Source: UBA7477 sp045602925
GTDB taxonomy: Bacteria; Bacillota; Clostridia; Oscillospirales; Ruminococcaceae
DNA: 64,000 nt
Assembly (NCBI GenBank): GCA_045602925.1
Contig: JAZSCN010000021.1
Coordinates: 1-64,000 of the forward strand
Direction: 5' to 3'
Made by a program: the position numbers and the translations under genes. Below, piece after piece: positions 40,911 to 51,500 of this stretch. The notes below the pieces were generated by a model. The model made no database searches. It was not told where the DNA came from and saw only the letters and a list, made by a program, of their open reading frames with translations. Each line of letters starts with the position of its first letter. The stretch's first letter is position 1.

Positions 40911-42050
40911 CTATCTTCTGGATAATTCGGGGTGAGCGATTTTTATCGCTTCCTTGTCCTTGTACATAATTCCATCTGCTTCGTTGTAGATATCGATATA
41001 CCCCTCGGAAAAGCTTCCTGATGCATAACCCAGCGCGATGCTAAGCGGTATTGGGCTTCCATTATAACGAGTACACGCCACGCGTACGTTTTCTATCTCG
41101 GCTGTAACAATGTCAACCTTTGGCGAAATGTATATAACGGCGAATTCGTCGCCACCTATACGGTACACTCCGTAGGCAGATTTAAGATTCTCTAAAAGCA
41201 CCTCTGCCGCAGCTCTGATAAGCTTGTCGCCTTCTGCGTGTCCGTAGTTATCGTTTATTACCTTGAGTCCGTTAAGGTCACCTATGATAAAGCCGACAAT
41301 AATCTTCTTGGATTGGTACTTCTTTTTCATATGCTCTATCTGCATTTCAAAGCCGTTTTTGTTCTTTACGTTAGTTGCAGTATCCCAGTATGCTTGCTCC
41401 TTAAAGGTCTTGGCAGGGTCGTTTACTGTCACGAAAAGGCCTATGCAGACTATTGTAATTCCCGCACCTGTCAAGAGCAGCTCGGGGATTATCGCTTGGG
41501 ACACTACCATAACTATCAAAAGTATGGTTGTCGGAAGAACAGCGAACTTCACATTTATGTCGAGTCTTCCAACCTTTGATATTGATATTACAAGGCATGC
41601 TATACAGTAGACCATAAAAATTCCGTAGCCCGAAATCGCAAGCGGGCCGTAGCTGTAATTGGTGCCATTCCCCTCTACATATTCTATTGGCAGGATAAAT
41701 GTGAGAATTACAAATATCGTCAGCGGAATATACCCGATTATGCGAAACCTTCTTCTAAGGTTAAGTGGCATGGTAAGCTTTATTACATAATTGTAAAACT
41801 CCATTGTAAACATCATTCCAAAGTAATAGAAGATAAAATGGAGAATCTTGTTTAAGTAATACGGCACAGTATCGAGATTATTAACGGTAATAACGGTTAT
41901 AAGGTCAAAGATTACATGTCCAAGTCCGAACAGCGCTACTCTTATGAAGGTAGCATCTGTTCCCTTTACGTGGTGAAATGCCTTGTAGGAAATCAAAAAG
42001 ATAAGCACAAGCATGCACACGATTTCCTCACGAATAATAAGCACTGCCAA
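40911..42050 (-). CDS. Membrane-bound diguanylate cyclase (GGDEF)
   Basis: 379 residues from a TTG start with AAGGGGG upstream. Seven or so hydrophobic segments fill residues 1-215. A GGDEF domain follows from about residue 225: GFIIGDLNGLKVINDNYGHA and RIGGDEFAVIY with an intact active site. It makes c-di-GMP from two GTP. No clear RxxD inhibitory site is seen just before the active site. The promoter at 42097-42128 has the same unusual repeat as the LRR gene promoter, so the two are probably controlled together. Confidence 0.9.
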   Translation of the reverse strand: MAVLIIREEIVCMLVLIFLISYKAFHHVKGTDATFIRVALFGLGHVIFDLITVITVNNLDTVPYYLNKILHFIFYYFGMMFTMEFYNYVIKLTMPLNLRRRFRIIGYIPLTIFVILTFILPIEYVEGNGTNYSYGPLAISGYGIFMVYCIACLVISISKVGRLDINVKFAVLPTTILLIVMVVSQAIIPELLLTGAGITIVCIGLFVTVNDPAKTFKEQAYWDTATNVKNKNGFEMQIEHMKKKYQSKKIIVGFIIGDLNGLKVINDNYGHAEGDKLIRAAAEVLLENLKSAYGVYRIGGDEFAVIYISPKVDIVTAEIENVRVACTRYNGSPIPLSIALGYASGSFSEGYIDIYNEADGIMYKDKEAIKIAHPELSRR

Positions 42051-42096
42051 GCTATCGCCCCCTTAGTTTACCATCATAAAATTTACTTCTTAAGGT

Positions 42097-42128
42097 ATTA
42101 TAGCAGAGCAAGTGCAACAATAGTGCAA
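42097..42128 (-). promoter_or_regulatory. Promoter with 11-bp-spaced TTGCAC repeats before the GGDEF gene
   Basis: On the minus strand, TTGCAC at 42123-42128 and 42112-42117 (11-bp period) is followed 9 bp later by the extended -10 TGCTATAAT. The layout equals that of 9859-9890 base for base in spacing. Confidence 0.6.
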
Positions 42129-42313
42129 CAAATTTCGCTATTTTTTAAAAACATTTAAATTCTTATAAGCCATATATGACATTGTAAAACGATTTCTTGA
42201 CATAATTTTTTTATCAAGGCTATTTGCTCATTGTTCTTTAGAGCAAAACGTGCTATAATTCTTGCACAATTCTAAGTCACCTATCAATAAAAACCCTTGA
42301 AAGGATGAAGGTA

Positions 42314-42856
42314 ATGAACAGATATCAAATTACCCTTGATGTAACTGAAATTAACGACAAAAAGACTTTAAAAATTCTTATACCGGTGGGTATATGGTTT
42401 GTTTTTGTGGTAGGCTCGCTCCTGCTGTCCGTGTTTGGCCCAAAGGATATGTCGGATACGTTTTTCATGGTTTTTGGGCTTATGATGTTTATGTTTATTC
42501 CGGTAATTACCGTGACCTTTATATTTGCTTTCAAACGCAGGAAACAGCTTAAAAAGAGAATTGATGCCGTGTTCGACGTTGTTGACGGAAAGGTGTTTTT
42601 GTTCGGCAGAGAGGTTGTTATTTCAATAAACGCTACAGTAAATACAAAATATGTAGATTTAACATATCATAGCGCAATACTCTTTAATATGTCTACCGGA
42701 TATGGACTTAAGGGTGATGAAAGAATCCGCTTTATACATTTTGTAGCAGACAACAACATCCCTGCATGCCAAGAGGGTCTGGCTTGGCCAAAAAATCCAA
42801 TACGACTGCCCGAGGCTGACAACTACGACTACGAGCTGTATGTTCATAACCGCTAA
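42314..42856 (+). CDS. Two-helix membrane protein, unknown
   Basis: 180 residues from the second ATG, with AAAGGA at suitable distance. Two helices (about 20-42 and 52-76) are followed by KRRKQLKKR and a C-terminal cytoplasmic domain of about 100 residues rich in beta strands (VFDVVDGKVFLFGREVVISI). The plan recalls small bPH or YcxB-like proteins, but no firm match is seen. Monocistronic, between a divergent GGDEF gene and the flavodiiron gene. Confidence 0.65.
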   Translation: MNRYQITLDVTEINDKKTLKILIPVGIWFVFVVGSLLLSVFGPKDMSDTFFMVFGLMMFMFIPVITVTFIFAFKRRKQLKKRIDAVFDVVDGKVFLFGREVVISINATVNTKYVDLTYHSAILFNMSTGYGLKGDERIRFIHFVADNNIPACQEGLAWPKNPIRLPEADNYDYELYVHNR

Positions 42857-42989
42857 GGTATTTAAAAAGTAAGTAGGAGGCGTTTGATGTAGCTTTTTTG
42901 TGCACAGAAAGAATAAACCGACGCTTTTTGATAACCCTTTTATTAAGATGATTGTATTTTGAAATTTTCTAATTTTTTTCAAAAAGGGC

Positions 42990-43018
42990 TTGTCAAACGT
43001 ATACTAATATGGTATGCT
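42990..43018 (+). promoter_or_regulatory. Promoter of the flavodiiron gene
   Basis: TTGTCA and TATGCT are 17 bp apart, 38 bp before the ATG. Confidence 0.55.
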
Positions 43019-43056
43019 ATTATCAAGCAATAAAATCTACAAAAGGAGTTTTGATT

Positions 43057-44847
43057 ATGAACATAACAAAGGATATTTTCTATGTAGGCGTTAACGACCA
43101 CAGCATTGATCTTTTTGAAGGGCAGTATGTTGTTCCTAATGGTATGGCGTACAACTCGTATGTGATTATGGACGAGAAAATCGCTGTAATGGATACTGTC
43201 GACGCTTCCTTTACTCACGAGTGGCTTGATAACATTGACCTTGTGCTAAAGGGCAGGAAGCCTAGCTATCTTGTTGTTCAGCATATGGAGCCGGACCACT
43301 CTGCGAACATTGTAAGCTTTATGAAGACTTACCCCGATACAACTATAGTTTCGTCACAGAAAGCCTTTGTGATGATGAAAAACTTTTTCGGCAATGACTT
43401 TTCAGACAATCGCATAGTAGTTGGCGAAGGTGACACACTCTCACTCGGTAGACACACGCTTAATTTTGTTACTGCTCCTATGGTGCATTGGCCGGAGGTT
43501 ATTGTTACCTATGACAGCTATGACAAGGTTCTTTTCTCTGCTGACGGCTTTGGAAAGTTCGGTGCACTCGACGTCGACGAGGAATGGGCATGCGAGGCCA
43601 GACGCTACTACATCGGCATTGTAGGAAAGTACGGTGCGCAGGTTCAGGCACTTCTCAAAAAGGCTTCGACTCTCGATATTGAGAAGATTTGCCCACTCCA
43701 CGGCCCTGTTCTTACAGAAAATCTTGGCTACTATCTTAACCTTTACAACATCTGGTCTAGCTATGATGTCGAAAGCGATGGCATCGTTATTGCTTACACC
43801 TCTGTATACGGCAACACCAAGAAGGCTGTTATGCTCCTTGCCGAAAAGCTCAAGTCAAACGGTTGCCCTAAGGTAGTGGTAAACGACCTTGCAAGATGCG
43901 ATATGGCAGAAGCTGTAGAAGACGCCTTCCGTTACGGCAAGCTGGTTCTGGCAACAACAACCTACAACGCAGAAATCTTCCCATTTATGCGCGAATTTAT
44001 AGCCCACCTTACAGAGCGAGGCTTCAAGAACAGAACTGTTGCGTTTATCGAAAACGGCAGCTGGGCTCCTCAGGCGACAAAGGTTATGAAGCGTATGCTC
44101 GAAAACTGTCCAAACCTCAGGTACGCTGAAAACGAGGTTTCAATTTTCTCGGCTCTTAGCGATGAAAGCACAAGCCAGCTCGAAGCGCTTGCAAACGAAC
44201 TTTGCATGGAATACCTCGCACAGCAGGGCAAGACTGCAACCAAAAATGATTTATCCGCCCTTTCGACAATCGGCTACGGACTGTATGTTGTTACCTCAAA
44301 TGACGGCAAGAAGGATAACGGACTTATAGTGAATACTGTCTCTCAGGTGAGCGAGAATCCTACAAGAATCGCTGTTACCATAAACAAGCAGAACTACTCT
44401 CACCACGTTATAAAGCAAACAGGCATTATGAATGTAAACTGCCTCACAGAGAGTGCGCCATTCTCAGTTTTTGAAAGCTTCGGCTTTAAGAGTGGAAGAA
44501 CAGAAAACAAGTTTGATAACGCCGAGGTGCTTCGCTCGGATAATGGACTTGTCTTTCTTTCAAGAAATATAAATTCGTTTATCTCGCTAAAGGTAGAGCA
44601 GTATGTTGACCTTGGCTCGCACGGAATGTTTATTTGCGAGATAACAGAAGCAAGAGTAATAAGCGACGAAAAGAGTATGACCTACGCTTACTACCACGAG
44701 AACGTAAAGCCAAAGCCGGAAGTCCAGGGCAAGAAAGGATTTGTCTGCAAGATTTGTGGCTATATCTACGAGGGCGACACTCTCCCCGATGACTTCATCT
44801 GCCCACTTTGCAAGCACGGTGCAATCGACTTCGAGCCTATAGTATAA
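43057..44847 (+). CDS. Flavodiiron protein fused to flavin reductase and rubredoxin
   Basis: 596 residues from the ATG with AAAAGGAG upstream, carrying four domains in order. First is a metallo-beta-lactamase diiron domain (HMEPDHSAN, VHWPEV, SADGFGKF, CPLHGP give the ligands). Next come a flavodoxin domain (AYTSVYGNTKKAV, near 250-390), a flavin-reductase-like domain (about 405-545) and a C-terminal rubredoxin (CKICGYIYEG and CPLCKHG). The enzyme reduces O2 to water and/or NO to N2O, protecting an anaerobe. With the fused reductase and rubredoxin, NAD(P)H may serve as donor without separate partners. Monocistronic. Confidence 0.95.
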   Translation: MNITKDIFYVGVNDHSIDLFEGQYVVPNGMAYNSYVIMDEKIAVMDTVDASFTHEWLDNIDLVLKGRKPSYLVVQHMEPDHSANIVSFMKTYPDTTIVSSQKAFVMMKNFFGNDFSDNRIVVGEGDTLSLGRHTLNFVTAPMVHWPEVIVTYDSYDKVLFSADGFGKFGALDVDEEWACEARRYYIGIVGKYGAQVQALLKKASTLDIEKICPLHGPVLTENLGYYLNLYNIWSSYDVESDGIVIAYTSVYGNTKKAVMLLAEKLKSNGCPKVVVNDLARCDMAEAVEDAFRYGKLVLATTTYNAEIFPFMREFIAHLTERGFKNRTVAFIENGSWAPQATKVMKRMLENCPNLRYAENEVSIFSALSDESTSQLEALANELCMEYLAQQGKTATKNDLSALSTIGYGLYVVTSNDGKKDNGLIVNTVSQVSENPTRIAVTINKQNYSHHVIKQTGIMNVNCLTESAPFSVFESFGFKSGRTENKFDNAEVLRSDNGLVFLSRNINSFISLKVEQYVDLGSHGMFICEITEARVISDEKSMTYAYYHENVKPKPEVQGKKGFVCKICGYIYEGDTLPDDFICPLCKHGAIDFEPIV

Positions 44848-44895
44848 TAGAATAGCAAAGGGCAGCTGCTTAGTGTAATCACCATATAGAAATGT

Positions 44896-44927
44896 TTAAT
44901 CCCACCGTTTTTTAACCGTGGGATTAA
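44896..44927 (+). terminator. Terminator of the flavodiiron gene
   Basis: TTAATCCCAC and GTGGGATTAA form a 10-bp stem; the U-run after it is delayed (CTGCTTTTAT). Confidence 0.6.
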
Positions 44928-44985
44928 CTGCTTTTATAAAGAGATGGAAGTCGCCCAAAGGGGACTCCCTTTTATACCCTTTGTT

Positions 44986-45741
44986 TTATTTATGACGCCT
45001 TCCCTCGCCTGCTACCTGCCTCTTGCGATAGGAGAGCTTTCTGTACTCTGTCGGAGTGACACCTGAAAACTCCTTGAACAGCTTTGCAAAGTGACTTTCC
45101 GTCGCAAAATACAGCACGTTCGCAATCTGCGCTACCGTGTAATCGGTATGCCTTAGCATAAGCTTTGCCTCATCGATTTTCTTTTCGTTGATGTAGGTCT
45201 TGAGAGTTACGCCGACCTCAGAATGAAAATGTCTTGAAAAATACGTCGGACTACAGCCTGCTGCCTTCGACACCTCTTCAAGTGTAAGCTTTGAGTGGAG
45301 ATTGTCATAGATATAGTCAATCCCCTTCATTACAGGCTTTGAAAAAGGCATTTTCCTCCTCAGCCTTCCCATAAGACCTGTGTATTCGCTGACAACCTCC
45401 CAGTGAAGCTTTTTAATCTGCTCAACACTTGTACAGCTGTCAACTCGATTTATGTATGCGTCACTCAAGGTGTAGGCTTCTTCCATTTCAAGTCCACCCT
45501 CGATGCAGTATCTTGTAACAAACGCAACCGTAATGACAAGGTGATACTTTAGATTTCTAAGCTCATCCGGACTGAGCCTGCCGAGTCCCTCTGAGTCAAG
45601 TGGCTTGTAGAGCTTTTTAACCTCGCTTAAATTACCAAGTTGTATGTTACGATAGAAAGCCATTTCTCTGTCGTACGGAAGATGGCTTACACGATATTCT
45701 CTGTTGTTATATACCAGTGACAAAAGCTCCTTGCTATCCAT
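44986..45741 (-). CDS. AraC-family transcriptional regulator
   Basis: 251 residues from the ATG with GGAGGG upstream. The C-terminal 100 residues hold two helix-turn-helix motifs: LTLEEVSKAAGCSPTYFSRH and YTVAQIANVLYFATESHFAK, ending in the family signature GVTPTEYRKL. The N-terminal helical region (LPYDREMAFYRNIQLGNLSE) is the type found in Clostridia YesN-like regulators without a receiver. It is divergent from the GH16-GH5 pair, so it is the obvious candidate to control those genes; the inducer is not known. Confidence 0.92.
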   Translation of the reverse strand: MDSKELLSLVYNNREYRVSHLPYDREMAFYRNIQLGNLSEVKKLYKPLDSEGLGRLSPDELRNLKYHLVITVAFVTRYCIEGGLEMEEAYTLSDAYINRVDSCTSVEQIKKLHWEVVSEYTGLMGRLRRKMPFSKPVMKGIDYIYDNLHSKLTLEEVSKAAGCSPTYFSRHFHSEVGVTLKTYINEKKIDEAKLMLRHTDYTVAQIANVLYFATESHFAKLFKEFSGVTPTEYRKLSYRKRQVAGEGRRHK

Positions 45742-45913
45742 AAAATGCCCTCCGTTTTTAGTTGTTACACATATTATAGCACACATTGAGCAAAAATGCG
45801 ATATGTAAGACAAAATTTTGCTGTGATTTTTTGCCTTTTGATATTAAAATTAAAACACAGACGCAGGCGCACCTGCAAATTTGTACGTATTATTTTTATT
45901 GGGAGGTATTTTT

Positions 45914-47356
45914 ATGCTTAAGAAAACTTCAACAAGACTGCTTAGCCTTATTTTAGCTATGAGTATGCTTTGTATGGCAGGCTGTCAAAACGATGATAGC
46001 TCATCTAAGGGCACAAGCACACCTGACAGCTCTGTAGCAGACAGTTCTACAGCAGACAGCTCTACACCTGACAATTCCGAGGGAACAACGCCACAGCTTG
46101 ACGGCTATAATCTTCTCTGGAGTGACGAATTCGACGGTGAAGCACTCGACGAGACTATCTGGAACTACGAGCCACACGAACCTGGCTGGACTAACGAAGA
46201 GCTCCAGGAGTACACAACTTCTACAGATAACGTATTTATAAGAGACGGAAAGCTCGTTATCAAGGCTATCAAGACACAGACAGAATCCGGTGGAGATTAC
46301 TACACCTCCGGTAAGGTTACAACCCAGAACAAGAAGGACTTTATGTACGGCAAGGTATGCGTTAGTGCAAAGGTTCCTGAGGGACAGGGACTGTGGCCTG
46401 CAATCTGGATGATGCCTACAGTCGAGAGCTTCTATGGCCAGTGGCCAAAGTGTGGAGAAATCGACATTATGGAAGTTCTGGGTAACAATACAAGCGTAGC
46501 ATACGGCACACTCCACTATGGTGAGCCTCACGCTGAACAGCAGGGCACCTACGAGCTTGAGGGAACAACCTTCTCCGAGGACTTCCACGAGTTCTCTGTA
46601 GAATGGGAGCCTGGCGAATTCCGTTACTATATTGACGGCAACCACTACCTCACAATAAACGACTGGTTCACAGCAGTAAACGGCGAAGACGAAAAGCCTT
46701 ATCCTGCACCATTCAACCAGACATTCTTTGTTCAGCTCAACCTCGCAGTTGGTGGAACATGGCCCGGAAACCCTGACGAGACTACAAACTTTGATAAGGC
46801 TGAATTTGAAGTTGACTATGTAAGAGTTTACCAGAAGGATTCATACGATACAAACGTTACTAAGCCTGAAAAGAATTTCAAGGAACCTGACGAGACAGGC
46901 AACTACGTTACAAACGGCGACTTTGCAGTAGCTGAAGACCTCGCTGATGATGTTGACTGGACATTCTACCTCGCTAATGGTGGTGCAGGCTCTGCTACAA
47001 TCCACGACGGCGTTATCGAAATCGTAACCGAAAACGCAGGTACTGTTGACTACTCGGTACAGATTTTCCAGCCTAACCTCCCTATGATTAAGGGACAGAA
47101 ATACAAGCTCACCTTCGACGCTTACGCTTCTGAAGACAGAACAATCATCACATGCGTATCTGCTCCGACAGCAGGCTGGATTCGTTACCTTGCTGACACA
47201 AAGCTTGATATCACAACAGAGCAAAAGACCTACGAGTTTGAATTTGAAATGAAGGACAAGACCGACAACAACGGTAGAATTGAATTTAACCTTGGCAACC
47301 TCGGTTCAACTGCTACTGTATACATCACAAACGTAAGAGTAGAGGTTGTAGAATAA
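45914..47356 (+). CDS. GH16 endo-beta-glucanase lipoprotein with a C-terminal CBM
   Basis: 480 residues from the ATG with GGGAGG upstream. A lipoprotein signal ends in MAGC and a short Ser/Asp/Thr linker follows. The GH16 domain (about 55-310) contains the catalytic GEIDIMEVLG (ExDxxE), WPAIWMMP and the C-terminal VDYVRVYQ. It cleaves beta-1,3 or mixed-linked beta-1,3-1,4-glucan; the beta-bulge form of the motif (EIDIME) favours laminarinase types. Residues 330-480 form a beta-sandwich CBM of the CBM4/9 group (GNYVTNGDFAVAEDLADDVD). It is followed after 17 bp by a GH5 gene. Confidence 0.93.
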   Translation: MLKKTSTRLLSLILAMSMLCMAGCQNDDSSSKGTSTPDSSVADSSTADSSTPDNSEGTTPQLDGYNLLWSDEFDGEALDETIWNYEPHEPGWTNEELQEYTTSTDNVFIRDGKLVIKAIKTQTESGGDYYTSGKVTTQNKKDFMYGKVCVSAKVPEGQGLWPAIWMMPTVESFYGQWPKCGEIDIMEVLGNNTSVAYGTLHYGEPHAEQQGTYELEGTTFSEDFHEFSVEWEPGEFRYYIDGNHYLTINDWFTAVNGEDEKPYPAPFNQTFFVQLNLAVGGTWPGNPDETTNFDKAEFEVDYVRVYQKDSYDTNVTKPEKNFKEPDETGNYVTNGDFAVAEDLADDVDWTFYLANGGAGSATIHDGVIEIVTENAGTVDYSVQIFQPNLPMIKGQKYKLTFDAYASEDRTIITCVSAPTAGWIRYLADTKLDITTEQKTYEFEFEMKDKTDNNGRIEFNLGNLGSTATVYITNVRVEVVE

Positions 47357-47373
47357 TTTTCCGGAGTGTATTT

Positions 47374-48324
47374 ATGAAAAAGCTAAATGGATTTTATAAA
47401 GGCGTAAACCTTGGTGGCTGGCTCTCTCAATGTGTTCATACAAGAGAGCATTACGACAGCTTTATCACAGACGTGGACTTTGAGGAGCTTTCTCTCTGGG
47501 AGCTTGACCACCTAAGACTTCCTATCGATTACAATCTTCTTGAAACAGAGGACGGAAGCTACAAGTCAGAGGGCTTTGCCTATATCGACTATACGATTTC
47601 TTGGTGCAAAAAGCTCGGACTTAATCTCATACTCGACCTTCACAAGACCTACGGCTTCTCCTTCGATAAGGGCGAAAACGAGGTAGGCTTCTTTGAAAAC
47701 GAGCAGTACAGAGAACGCTTTATAAAGCTATGGGAAGAGCTCGCAAAAAGATACGGTAGCTTCAGCGATATGCTCGCATTCGAGCTTTTAAACGAAGTTA
47801 CAGACAAGAGCTACTGCGATATCTGGAACGAAACTGCCAAGAAGTGCATAGAGCGAATCAGAAAGCTCGCACCTGACACACTTATTCTTGTCGGTGGCTA
47901 CCACAACAATAGTGCCGAAGCTGTAAAGGACCTTTTCTACATAAGCGACGAAAAGCTCGTGTATAACTTCCATTGCTACGACCCGCTTAATTTCACACAC
48001 CAGGGTGCATACTGGGTTGATAATATGCCGAGCGACTTTAAAATGACCTTCGCTGAGTCGGGCGTTACAGAAAAGTTCTTCGAGGATTTCTTTGCTGATG
48101 CAATAAAGACAGCGACAGAGAGAAATGTTCCGTTATACTGTGGAGAATACGGCGTTATAGAAACAGTAGCAGCAAGCGAAGCGCTACCTTGGTATAAGGC
48201 TCTGCACAGCGTTTTTAAAAAGTACGGAATAGGCCACGCAGTATGGACATACAAGAAGATGGACTTTGACCTTACAAGCCCTGCTCTCGCAGAAATTAAA
48301 GACGAGATTTCTACACACGAATAA
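47374..48324 (+). CDS. GH5-family glucanase/glucosidase, cytoplasmic
   Basis: 316 residues without a signal peptide. GH5 landmarks are GVNLGGWLSQ at the N-terminus, DHLRLPIDYNLL, LDLHKTYG, the acid/base Glu in FELLNEV near residue 140 and the nucleophile Glu in YCGEYGV near 255. The GVNLGGWL opening is shared with exo-beta-1,3-glucanase subfamilies. With the secreted GH16 just upstream it would break imported beta-glucan oligosaccharides inside the cell. GGAG precedes the ATG. Confidence 0.9.
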   Translation: MKKLNGFYKGVNLGGWLSQCVHTREHYDSFITDVDFEELSLWELDHLRLPIDYNLLETEDGSYKSEGFAYIDYTISWCKKLGLNLILDLHKTYGFSFDKGENEVGFFENEQYRERFIKLWEELAKRYGSFSDMLAFELLNEVTDKSYCDIWNETAKKCIERIRKLAPDTLILVGGYHNNSAEAVKDLFYISDEKLVYNFHCYDPLNFTHQGAYWVDNMPSDFKMTFAESGVTEKFFEDFFADAIKTATERNVPLYCGEYGVIETVAASEALPWYKALHSVFKKYGIGHAVWTYKKMDFDLTSPALAEIKDEISTHE

Positions 48325-48353
48325 AAATCACCTCCACATAAAATACACTACAA

Positions 48354-48387
48354 GCAGCCTCCCTTGTCTTCTCACTTGGGAGGCTGC
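48354..48387 (+). terminator. Terminator of the GH16-GH5 operon
   Basis: GCAGCCTCCC and GGGAGGCTGC form a perfect 10-bp stem, followed by GTTATTTTAT. Confidence 0.8.
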
Positions 48388-48529
48388 GTTATTTTATGCA
48401 AAACGCTTTGCAGTATAAATGAAGGCTTCGATTAATTGTCGCTGTTGTTGCTAGACAAAACAAGAATAAAAATGCTATAATGAAACTATACGGCTATGTG
48501 CGGTGTATTATATAGTAGGGGGGATAATT

Positions 48530-51500
48530 TTGAAGCTATCTGATATAACGAAAAGAATACTGTCTCTGGGTACGGCTGTGCTTACGCTTGCAACAATGAG
48601 TGTGGGCTTGTTTGCATATGCAGATAACGAAGAGCCGACCAATACAGCTGATGAATATATTGATTCTTTCTCTACCGAAAACACCAACAGAGCGCTGACT
48701 GTTTTCAACGAAGCCGACGGCCTGCCGACCGGTGAAGCAAACACGGTTTTGCAGACCTTGGACGGATACATCTGGATAGGTAGTTATGGTGGACTTATAC
48801 GATATGATGGTAAAAACTTCAGAAACTACTCATCCGAGGGGCTTATAGACTCATCGTCGATTCGCACGCTTTTTGAAGACTCAAAGGGCAGACTCTGGAT
48901 TGGCACAAACGACAAGGGCGTCTATGTAATGCAAAACGACACTATACAGCAGCTGCCATCCCCTGTCGCAGGAAAATATCTTTGTATAAGAGATTTTGCC
49001 GAAAAGCAGGACGGTAAAATAATCGTTGCCTCCACCTCCGGTGTTGGAGAAATCGACACAGAAGCTTTATCCTTTGTTACATACCTTGACGATAGCCGGC
49101 TTTTCGACGAGCCGGTATACTCGCTTGCGATTGACCCTGCCGACAGAATCTGGGCGTGCGTAAATTCCGGCGACTGCTATGTTATAGAGAATAAAAAAGT
49201 CGTAGAGATATTTGAACCGAACGAGCTATTTCTGGAAGAAACCGATATATCTTCTGTTGTGAATGACAGCGCATATAACATCTACCTCGGCGGCTATAAA
49301 TATGAGCTTGTCAAGGTGTCCTTTCCGGCTGATTCGGATTACAGCTTCGACGATATTGTAATCGACAGCTATTTAAATCATTATATTTATACTTACACAG
49401 AGCTCAATGTTACAAAGGACGATGACGTTCTCATAAGCTGTATAAACGGTCTGGGTGTGCTGTCCTCTACCGGAAAATACACCGAATACGCTGGCATCGA
49501 GGGGCTTACTTCTCTTAACTGTGCGGCAATCGACTACGAGGGGAATATATGGCTCGCTTCGACAAGCAACGGTGTTATAAAGATGACAGAGAGCTGCTTT
49601 GAAAACTACAATCAGGCATCTGCCCTCATTGATACCTCTATTAACGCCGTACTGCTAAGTGGTGGTATGTACTATATCGCAACCGATACAGAGCTTATAA
49701 TCTGCTCAAGCGATTGGGGAAAGCTAGAAAACGAGCTCACCGGTCTTCTCCGTGGAGTAAGAATAAAACACCTTGCTTTAGATAGCGAGGGCAACATCTG
49801 GATTGCGACCTATTCAGAATACGGTGCTATCAAGTATAATCCTAAGACAGGCAAAACAACATTTTTTAATTCAGGAAACGGAATCGAAAACGAAAAGATT
49901 AATGTTATATACCCTCTGGAAAGCGGCGAGGTCGCAGTCGGCACACAGCAAGGTCTTAGCATAATAAGAGATGATAAGGTTGTAAAAACCTTCGATGCCG
50001 AAAATGGCTTTGCCGCAACATCTGTGCTTTGTATGATGGAGCTGGGTGGCTCACTCTATGTCGGCACAGACGGTAGTGGCATATATGAAATCACCGCAGA
50101 TGGCGAAATCAATGTTCTCAGCTATACCCGTGGGCTTTTAGAGGGCGTTGTCCTCAGAATGTGCCCCGACCCAGACGCTTACGGCAACTATTTTGTCAGC
50201 GCAGGAAGCTCACTTTACTACTATTATGCTGACCGGAATGCATTTACAAAGCTTGACAACTTTGCTAAAAAGCCGGGTAGCATTTATGATATTCACATAA
50301 ATTCGGGCAAGGTCTGGCTACTACAGAACAACGGTATAGTTTCTGCCTACAAAACGGAGCTTTTAAAAAAATGAAAACGTCAAGGTCAGGAGCTACGGCA
50401 TAGAGCACGGCCTCACCGGCACGCTCAACGCTAATACCTGGAACTGCTATTCTTCGACCGGCGACAAGCTCTATATCGCTACGAGAAACGGCATTAGTAT
50501 ATTCCGTTTTCAAGATATAGCATACGTTCCTCCAAAGGGCATCATAAACCACATTTCAATCGACAACACGATTATAGAGCACCCTGAAAGCGTATCTGTC
50601 GAAAAGGACGCACAGCGTATCACTATCGACTTCTCGGCTCTCACCTATACAGGCACAACGCCGTTTAGCATCGGGTACACCCTCGAGGGCTTTGACACCG
50701 AGGAATTTTATGTAACAGACTCCAGCCACCTTCTCGCCAGCTACACTAATCTCCCCGGTGGAAAATACACCTTCAAGATAAGAATCTTCGACCCTGTCAC
50801 AGAAGAGACTCTATCGAGCTACACTCTCACAATCGAAAAGGACAAGCAACTTACAGAATACGCACTCTTCTGGGTACTGCTCGTCTTAGGAATTGTTGCT
50901 GTAACATCCTTATTGCTTGCACTTATATTCAGAGCAAAGACAAAGCGATACGAAAAGCACCAAAAGGAATTGCAGGCAATCGTTGACCTCTCACTTAAAA
51001 CAACAGCCAGAATCATCGACGCCAAGGACGAATACACAAACGGTCACTCAATAAGAGTTGCCTACTATTCAAGAGAGCTCTCCAGAAAAATGGGCTTTTC
51101 CGAGAAGGAGCAGGAGAGAATATACGCTATCGCCCTGCTTCACGATATCGGTAAAATCGGTGTTCCTGATAATATCCTCAACAAGCCAAGCAGGCTTACC
51201 GACGACGAATTCAACATAATCAGAGAGCACGTTACCATCGGTGGAGAAATTCTCGAGGAATTCACAGTAATCGAAGGCATACAGGATGGTGCAAAATACC
51301 ACCACGAAAAATATGACGGAAGTGGCTACTGCGAGCACAAGTCGGGAGAAGACATCCCACTCGTCGCAAGAATTATCTGCATTGCTGATAGCTACGACGC
51401 TATGCAAAGCACCCGAATCTACCGTAACGGTCTTTCTGAAGAAAAAATCATCAGCGAGCTTAAGAAGGGCGCAGGTTCACAGTTCGACCCTGCTATCGTA

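Noticed and set aside
46001..46645. 214-codon minus-strand ORF opposite GH16
   Set aside because: Shadow of the GH16 coding sequence; no start signals and Cys-rich, unlike real proteins here.
50365..50376. Programmed -1 frameshift at TTTTAAAAAAA in the propeller/HD-GYP gene
   Set aside because: A -1 shift leads to the wrong frame (KMKTSRS then stop); the downstream protein needs loss of one base, so classical -1 slippage does not explain it.
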